This document shows positions 55,391 through 64,000 of a DNA stretch of 64,000 nucleotides, piece by piece (position 1 is the first letter of the stretch; each line of letters begins with the position of its first letter). Source of the DNA: Crossaster papposus (taxonomy: Eukaryota; Echinodermata; Asteroidea; Velatida; Solasteridae); contig JBAIAA010000009.1 in NCBI GenBank assembly GCA_037893245.1, forward strand, positions 1-64,000, in the 5' to 3' direction. The position numbers and the translations under genes were made by a program. Under the pieces are notes generated by a model. It worked only from the letters and a program-made list of their open reading frames with translations, had not been told where the DNA came from and did no database searches.

Positions 55391-56125
55391 GTCACAGCTG
55401 CGTGCGCAAAACTAACCGAACGGCCCTTTTCAGGGCCAATATTTTTTTCAAAGAGAGATTCATTCCAATCGCGTTTTCTGTAGAGTTTTGGAAAGTTAAG
55501 TTTGGTTACTATAGGTAAATACGAATTTTAACTGGCCAGAGCTCCGGAGAACGGATTAATAAAATTAATCGGATTAGTCTCTTTCCATTTTGTTTGTTTG
55601 TCTGTCTGTCTCTTATTTTTTGTTGTCCCCCCACCCCCCCAAAATAAAAATAAAAAATTATTTTACTTTTAATACGGTAAAAAAGAAGAAGAGTAATTGC
55701 CTGGCCATGTACACAATTGTTTATGCAGTCATTTTGTGTCATATTTTCGAAAACGGGAACTCTTCGTTACATTGGATGATACGCAAGTTTACCCGGCGTT
55801 TGGGGAAAAATAAATAATGAGTGAAACCACACCGGATTGTTGGCCTCTACCGAATATAATAAAAAAGTGGATATTCTAAATTATTGTTTGTAATTGTTTG
55901 TTTCTTGGAGTTTTCATTCGGATTCGGAAGGATAGCTTTTGCCCTCTGTGCGTGTGGCAAGCGCCAATGCATGTCACTTTGCACGCGTACATAATTCTTC
56001 ACGCTTGGGTGATTGTGTGGACAATGCGTGTATGCCCAGAATCCTAGCGGGTACCATAAAAGTCGTCCCGGCATGCTTGACCTTCCATTCGATCGCACGA
56101 TCACATACACTCATCTTCTCCAATC

Positions 56126-56494
56126 ATGGCTCCTAAAGTTAGCGGAAAAGGCCAGAAGAAGGCCGGCAACACCAAGGCTCCGGTCAGCACGAACAAGAAG
56201 AGGCGTCGGCGTCGCAAGGAGAGCTACGGCATCTACATCTACAAAGTCATGAAACAGGTGCACCCCGACACAGGAATCTCCAGCAAGGCAATGAGCATCA
56301 TGAACAGCTTTGTCAACGACGTGTTTGAGCGCATCGCCGGCGAATCTTCCCGCCTTGCCCACTACAACAAGAAGTCGACCATCTCAAGTCGTGAAGTGCA
56401 GACTGCAGTACGCCTAATCCTCCCGGGAGAGCTTGCCAAGCATGCAGTCAGCGAAGGAACCAAGGCCGTCACCAAGTATACGACTTCAAAATAG
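56126..56494 (+). CDS. H2B: Histone H2B (repeat 9)
   Basis: Same protein as repeat 1. Stem-loop at 56539-56554. Confidence 0.98.
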   Translation: MAPKVSGKGQKKAGNTKAPVSTNKKRRRRRKESYGIYIYKVMKQVHPDTGISSKAMSIMNSFVNDVFERIAGESSRLAHYNKKSTISSREVQTAVRLILPGELAKHAVSEGTKAVTKYTTSK

Positions 56495-57570
56495 GTTGAC
56501 CGAGGGAGGAACAAATAACACGAAAAACATAACCAAACGGCTCTTTTCAGAGCCAACACAATTTAAAAAAAAGAGATGTGACTGTCTGATCTGTGTTACT
56601 AATTTAGTCAATATTCGTAGGTGGTAAAATCGTTCGGGTAGTGTTCCCGTCTTTACATTCTCCCTGACCTTAAAAGGAGAAATGAAGATCAACATTAACC
56701 TTCTGTTCTCGTCGCCTTTGAAAACAAATATGTGACTTGAAAAGGCATGACGGGGAAAAGTATTTCTGTAGTATTTGGAGTTCTATTGTTTTACACCGTA
56801 GTAAAGACCGATTCGTTAGTTTTGCAATGATACCAAAAGTATTTATTTACATCATTTAATTAACATGATATATACAACATTGCAGGGCTGACAGTGCGCC
56901 GCCCAACCTAAGCGATCGAATTTTTAAAACCAACGAATAGCTTTGACCAAAACAATTATACGCGTGCCCGCCAACAACGAAATTGACAAATGGGGGTCAT
57001 TGTTAATTTAGCCTCAGTAAGTCACGTAGGAATTTGCAATGGCGAAACAGCCTTTTGTTATTCAGCACCTGTGCGCGCAGTGGTTTTTGTTCATTCAGTC
57101 TCCATTACGAGAAGTAGTGGTTTCTTGTTTGATGTATGTTTAATATATGTGTTTGTCGTATCTCTGTGCAGACAAATCCGTGACAGTTTTCAATGTGGTT
57201 TATGAGGGACGATCTGCGGCCAGCGTGGAGGCAGGTCAATCGGTAGGCAACAGGGACACACCGTCGGGATAACAGAAATCGTCTGAGAAAGCAGGTAAGG
57301 TTTTTGGGTGCTTTGGGTTTTTGCTGTTATGATTTCATCGCTTAGATTGAAGACAGACAGACAGACAGACCTCGTTCAAAAAATGTATCCCTGTCTTCAC
57401 GAATCCAAAAATGGATGCGGTGCACTCAACCGTACAGTAAGTGTGTCGCGCGTGATTGGCTACTTGGCGTGCTTCGGCCAATCCACCGGAACGCTATAAC
57501 TAGTGCTGTCACCCCCCTCGTACGGCACTTTCACTGCAGATCGCAATCTACTGTCACCAATTACTTCAAG

Positions 57571-57948
57571 ATGACTGGACGAGGAAAGAGCGGAAAAGCA
57601 AGAAGCAAGGCCAGGAGCAGGTCCTCAAGGGCGGGACTGCAGTTCCCCGTGGGTCGCGTTCATCGATTTTTGCGAAGGGGCAACTACGCTGAGCGGGTTG
57701 GAGCCGGTGCACCGGTCTACCTGGCAGCCGTGATGGAATACCTGACCGCGGAGATCCTGGAGCTGGCCGGTAACGCAGCACGAGACAATAAGAAGACGAG
57801 AATTAACCCTCGACATCTGCAGCTTGCTATACGCAACGACGAAGAGCTTAACAAGTTGATGAGTGGGGTTACCATCGCGCAAGGCGGTGTGCTTCCCAAC
57901 ATCCAGCAAGTACTTCTGCCCAAAAAGGCCGCCAAAGTATCAAAGTAA
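57571..57948 (+). CDS. H2A: Histone H2A (repeat 9)
   Basis: Same protein as repeat 1, type B K6 codon. Stem-loop with G-U pair at 57994-58009. Confidence 0.98.
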   Translation: MTGRGKSGKARSKARSRSSRAGLQFPVGRVHRFLRRGNYAERVGAGAPVYLAAVMEYLTAEILELAGNAARDNKKTRINPRHLQLAIRNDEELNKLMSGVTIAQGGVLPNIQQVLLPKKAAKVSK

Positions 57949-59448
57949 TAGGCCTACAAACAAATTACTTTGCCTCCACAAACAAAACCAAAAGGCTCTT
58001 TTCAGGGCCACCACATAGTTACAAGAGAGAAACGCCGCTGTCTGTCTGTTCTTCATTTTTAAATAAAGTTTTAAAAGAGACAAATTTAGATAATACATGT
58101 GTAGATTTTAACTTTCACAGCCAAAGGCCCGCTGAGTTTGTTCAATGGCTTCGTTTATTTTTTAAAGAATCGCCTTCCCTTTTCCTGCTTATAAAAATAT
58201 TAAGAAAGTGTTTTTTGTCATCCGGGCGCGCGTGCGTTTTAACTTGTATCCCGGCGACCTTCATATAAAAACTAGTTCATTAAATATGCAACGCGCGCAC
58301 TGTGACTTCAACAAAGCAAAAATAAATACGCGCTGTGTCTGTACTCTATAATTATATACATGTACTACGCGTACTGTACAGTACATGCATGTTCAGTTTG
58401 TAAAAGTACGTGAATGATATTATACCCGCGACCCAGCACATCAAAATCAAGAATAAGTCGGAAAAAGACTTTCGGAGATATAAATATAATAAGATTGCAA
58501 ATTCAATAAGCTTTTTAATGACATCCATCACAAGCCTTTAGCTCGGAAATTATTGGTTACGAGTTACAGACTGGGGATGGCTATCAATAGAAAGCCTATG
58601 GAATTTCAAATGTTACTATGTACATATCGTGAATTGTCATTTCCCGCTTATTATTGATTTTGATATCCTGGGTCACATTTTCATAGATTTAACAAAAACA
58701 TTGGAAATGTGGTGAGTTGACACTTCGCGTGTGGTCTATTAGCTTTGTTTTCGTGTTCTGTCTTACCTGGGCCCAATTTCATAACAAATGTAAGCACAAC
58801 AATTTGCTTAGCATGAAACATTTTCCTTGGCCAAACTGAAGATTTCCGAACACGTTTTATTGACGGTCGTGAATTCTCGTTAACGTTCGCGACTACAATT
58901 TCGACGTCTGGGTGTACACAATTAAATGGTCAGGCCATAGAACCAGACTATTTTCACCGCCCACAAAGTGGGACATTTAGGTTCTGCTTAAAAACAAATA
59001 AACCGGCCTGAACGGTAAACGATCGAGGCGCGGTTGTGCCGAAGGGCGCCATCTATCGGCACGCTCGTACCGGCAGGTCTGTGTGTATTTACAGCGGCGA
59101 GGCGCAGTGCAGCATGGCGATAATTTTGATACCAGTCGCATTTTTCCAGATTTTCAAGTGACTTTTGGTTAAAAAAAATGAATTTGTAAAAGAATATTGT
59201 CGATGTGTATGAAAATGTGTTATGAAAACCCCCCAAGCTCATGAATATTGATGTAAATTAACGTGCCAAAAGTTGGTAATTTCTATAAACGGGTTTGCGT
59301 CGGGCTCTGTGAGAAGTCCTTTTCTTGACCCGAAATACACAAATTAGAAAAGTTAAAATAAGAATATTATTCGGATGAGAACAATGGGCGGGGGAATCAA
59401 TTTGCATGCATAATTCCAGAGCGCCCTATTGGTTCAATGTCAATCGTT

Positions 59449-59637
59449 ATCGCTTCTCGGCCTTTTGGCTAAGATCATGTGTAGTATCTGTTCTTTTCAG
59501 CTTAATATCTGAAACGCTGTTCATCGAACAGCCAGTATATTAATCTGATTTTTGGATTTGGGCCGTGGAATAGAGGCTTGCCTCGTCCCGGCCATGGGTT
59601 GGCCCGGTATAGCAGTACATCCGGGATTCGGCCCACT
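59449..59637 (+). ncRNA. U2: U2 spliceosomal snRNA (repeat 10)
   Basis: Intact and without visible difference from repeat 1; GUAGUA at 59481-59486. The repeat next to the insertion is therefore unaffected. Confidence 0.95.
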
Positions 59638-60375
59638 CCCCTCGGGGAACATCAATTAATACAAAAACAGGTCTCGTCTATTATGTGTATTCCTATGTCG
59701 CCTCACTTTTACAAGTTCTTTCTTCGCTTTACTTCGTGGCTTTCTTATATTTGAACATTTCAATTTGTCTCAATTAAATAATTGTATGAAGACCGATCTC
59801 TTTGTTTTAGGTTGATTTCTGAAGAAAGGGAAAAACAACAACAACAAAAACAAACAAACAAACAAACAAACAAACAAACAGATCCTCTGCGACTGGTTGT
59901 ATTTTTTTTTGGCGAAGATGTATTAGATTTCTTTATCTTTTCCATATTTTTAGAAATTCATATGATTTCATATAAATGTAGACTTTAAATGTTCTTTTTG
60001 TTTTTGGTCTTGTTTGTTTGAATTCCATTTTTGTTCTAAATACTGTATAGGTAATAATGCAGGGCCCTTTTTTATAGCTTTTTTTTTTGTAAGTGATAAA
60101 ACCTCAAATACAATAAATAACAGTGCTTTTAACAGTTCAGTTTTTATGTTTGTATTTTAATGTTGCGATTATTCGTTTGCTTGCTTTCCTCTCTCTCTCT
60201 CTCTCGTTGACTGTTTATTTCTCCTCTCGTGTCGTTATTTCGGGAGGGAAACCTCTGCCACGATTTGTTGCTAGAGGGCGCCCTGACTTTCGTTTGCCTG
60301 GCGTGCTCCTATCGCGTCCGCGCATAGCAGTGATATATAATACACTGCCTCGCCCATTCAATTGATCTAGTCTAG

Positions 60376-60723
<348 letters not shown>

Positions 60724-61210
60724 ATAGATGCATGATACATGCCATTTTCAAACCAAACGGCTCTTTTCAGAGCCACCACGATTTCACAAAAAGAGATTGA
60801 TTCCAGGTTTTAATTTGTGTGTACTCTGTTATTATTTGGGCATTGTCTCGCGGGATTCAGTGTGGATTTTCCTCCCTGTGTCTATTAGTATTAAGGTTTT
60901 TTTCTTTTCGTTTATTGCCCGTAATTATTCCCGGGATGTCTTTATCGAAGACACGGCCCATTTGTTTATTTTGGTAGCTGGGGAAAATTAATTTGCTTGC
61001 AAAGTATCATGTACTCGTAGGTAATATTGACCGTATTGTTTCGGAGGGTAAATCAGTTGTGATCAGTGAAGCGTCCCGGCATGGTGTCCGAATTATCCAA
61101 TCGGAAGACTGCCCATTGTTATACTTCAGCCCCAGGATGCTATTCTCTAGTCTTAAGAGACGGCCTGTTCGTTGATTTGGCATTCACTTCTTATCTACTC
61201 TCCATTCTGA

Positions 61211-61639
<429 letters not shown>

Positions 61640-62374
61640 GTCACAGCTGCGTGCGCAAAACTAACCGAACGGCCCTTTTCAGGGCCAATATTTTTTTCAA
61701 AGAGAGATTCATTCCAATCGCGTTTTCTGTAGAGTTTTGGAAAGTTAAGTTTGGTTACTATAGGTAAATACGAATTTTAACTGGCCAGAGCTCCGGAGAA
61801 CGGATTAATAAAATTAATCGGATTAGTCTCTTTCCATTTTGTTTGTTTGTCTGTCTGTCTCTTATTTTTTGTTGTCCCCCCACCCCCCCAAAATAAAAAT
61901 AAAAAATTATTTTACTTTTAATACGGTAAAAAAGAAGAAGAGTAATTGCCTGGCCATGTACACAATTGTTTATGCAGTCATTTTGTGTCATATTTTCGAA
62001 AACGGGAACTCTTCGTTACATTGGATGATACGCAAGTTTACCCGGCGTTTGGGGAAAAATAAATAATGAGTGAAACCACACCGGATTGTTGGCCTCTACC
62101 GAATATAATAAAAAAGTGGATATTCTAAATTATTGTTTGTAATTGTTTGTTTCTTGGAGTTTTCATTCGGATTCGGAAGGATAGCTTTTGCCCTCTGTGC
62201 GTGTGGCAAGCGCCAATGCATGTCACTTTGCACGCGTACATAATTCTTCACGCTTGGGTGATTGTGTGGACAATGCGTGTATGCCCAGAATCCTAGCGGG
62301 TACCATAAAAGTCGTCCCGGCATGCTTGACCTTCCATTCGATCGCACGATCACATACACTCATCTTCTCCAATC

Positions 62375-62743
62375 ATGGCTCCTAAAGTTAGCGGAAAAGG
62401 CCAGAAGAAGGCCGGCAACACCAAGGCTCCGGTCAGCACGAACAAGAAGAGGCGTCGGCGTCGCAAGGAGAGCTACGGCATCTACATCTACAAAGTCATG
62501 AAACAGGTGCACCCCGACACAGGAATCTCCAGCAAGGCAATGAGCATCATGAACAGCTTTGTCAACGACGTGTTTGAGCGCATCGCCGGCGAATCTTCCC
62601 GCCTTGCCCACTACAACAAGAAGTCGACCATCTCAAGTCGTGAAGTGCAGACTGCAGTACGCCTAATCCTCCCGGGAGAGCTTGCCAAGCATGCAGTCAG
62701 CGAAGGAACCAAGGCCGTCACCAAGTATACGACTTCAAAATAG
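62375..62743 (+). CDS. H2B: Histone H2B (repeat 10)
   Basis: Same protein as repeat 1. Stem-loop at 62788-62803. Confidence 0.98.
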   Translation: MAPKVSGKGQKKAGNTKAPVSTNKKRRRRRKESYGIYIYKVMKQVHPDTGISSKAMSIMNSFVNDVFERIAGESSRLAHYNKKSTISSREVQTAVRLILPGELAKHAVSEGTKAVTKYTTSK

Positions 62744-63819
62744 GTTGACCGAGGGAGGAACAAATAACACGAAAAACATAACCAAACGGCTCTTTTCAGA
62801 GCCAACACAATTTAAAAAAAAGAGATGTGACTGTCTGATCTGTGTTACTAATTTAGTCAATATTCGTAGGTGGTAAAATCGTTCGGGTAGTGTTCCCGTC
62901 TTTACATTCTCCCTGACCTTAAAAGGAGAAATGAAGATCAACATTAACCTTCTGTTCTCGTCGCCTTTGAAAACAAATATGTGACTTGAAAAGGCATGAC
63001 GGGGAAAAGTATTTCTGTAGTATTTGGAGTTCTATTGTTTTACACCGTAGTAAAGACCGATTCGTTAGTTTTGCAATGATACCAAAAGTATTTATTTACA
63101 TCATTTAATTAACATGATATATACAACATTGCAGGGCTGACAGTGCGCCGCCCAACCTAAGCGATCGAATTTTTAAAACCAACGAATAGCTTTGACCAAA
63201 ACAATTATACGCGTGCCCGCCAACAACGAAATTGACAAATGGGGGTCATTGTTAATTTAGCCTCAGTAAGTCACGTAGGAATTTGCAATGGCGAAACAGC
63301 CTTTTGTTATTCAGCACCTGTGCGCGCAGTGGTTTTTGTTCATTCAGTCTCCATTACGAGAAGTAGTGGTTTCTTGTTTGATGTATGTTTAATATATGTG
63401 TTTGTCGTATCTCTGTGCAGACAAATCCGTGACAGTTTTCAATGTGGTTTATGAGGGACGATCTGCGGCCAGCGTGGAGGCAGGTCAATCGGTAGGCAAC
63501 AGGGACACACCGTCGGGATAACAGAAATCGTCTGAGAAAGCAGGTAAGGTTTTTGGGTGCTTTGGGTTTTTGCTGTTATGATTTCATCGCTTAGATTGAA
63601 GACAGACAGACAGACAGACCTCGTTCAAAAAATGTATCCCTGTCTTCACGAATCCAAAAATGGATGCGGTGCACTCAACCGTACAGTAAGTGTGTCGCGC
63701 GTGATTGGCTACTTGGCGTGCTTCGGCCAATCCACCGGAACGCTATAACTAGTGCTGTCACCCCCCTCGTACGGCACTTTCACTGCAGATCGCAATCTAC
63801 TGTCACCAATTACTTCAAG

Positions 63820-64000
63820 ATGACTGGACGAGGAAAGAGCGGAAAAGCAAGAAGCAAGGCCAGGAGCAGGTCCTCAAGGGCGGGACTGCAGTTCCCCGTG
63901 GGTCGCGTTCATCGATTTTTGCGAAGGGGCAACTACGCTGAGCGGGTTGGAGCCGGTGCACCGGTCTACCTGGCAGCCGTGATGGAATACCTGACCGCGG
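63820..64000 (+). CDS. H2A: Histone H2A, cut by window end (repeat 10)
   Basis: The first 60 codons of H2A, matching the other copies with the type B K6 codon. The gene runs off the end of the window; no defect is visible in the part present. Confidence 0.97.
   Translation, partial: MTGRGKSGKARSKARSRSSRAGLQFPVGRVHRFLRRGNYAERVGAGAPVYLAAVMEYLTA

Overview
This window is a eukaryotic tandem array of replication-dependent core histone genes with a U2 spliceosomal snRNA gene in every repeat. It holds nine complete repeats and most of a tenth. The usual repeat is about 6.25 kb and reads U2 snRNA - H4 - H3 - H2B - H2A, all on the + strand. No H1 gene is visible. The histone genes are intronless, each ends in the conserved histone 3' stem-loop followed by a purine-rich downstream element, and no polyadenylation signal is needed to explain them.

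Organism: an echinoderm, most likely a sea star. H4 carries Cys at position 73 (as in sea urchin H4) and H3 has Glu at 81. The circular gene order H2B-H2A-H4-H3 on one strand without H1 matches what I recall of published sea star core histone clusters. A spacer block with the 'gggcccaatttcata' motif resembles a dispersed repeat common in echinoderm DNA. The species cannot be named from this.

Layout, starting each repeat at the 'tattagctttg' motif: R1 1-6246, R2 6247-12494, R3 12495-18740, R4 18741-24986, R5 24987-31229, R6 31230-37480, R7 37481-43730, R8 43731-49979, R9 49980-58736 (8757 bp), R10 58737-64000 (cut by the window). R1-R4 and the first half of R5 are one sequence type (A). From the spacer after the R5 H2A gene onward the repeats are a second type (B), separated by a handful of shared substitutions and small indels. 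About 27.1-30.4 kb and 32.7-35.8 kb (R5 and R6) carry many one- and two-base indels that break H3 and H2B in both repeats and H2A in R5. They look more like unpolished sequence than real decay.

The standout is R9. Its U2 gene is split between nucleotides 36 and 37, inside the GUAGUA branch-point recognition sequence, by a 2.5-kb element. The element carries one intact ORF (Gag-like: three CCHC knuckles, a Cys-rich zinc-binding region, two C-terminal C2H2 fingers). It has no reverse transcriptase or endonuclease ORF and ends in a hairpin-rich 3' tail without poly(A). It looks like a young, U2-targeted non-LTR retrotransposon derivative that depends on enzymes supplied in trans.

The four core histones are needed in equal amounts in S phase. 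The shared stem-loop/downstream-element 3' ends mark them for U7 snRNP-dependent processing. U2 is also a Pol II transcript but is needed constantly for splicing, so its place inside the histone repeat is a notable linkage.
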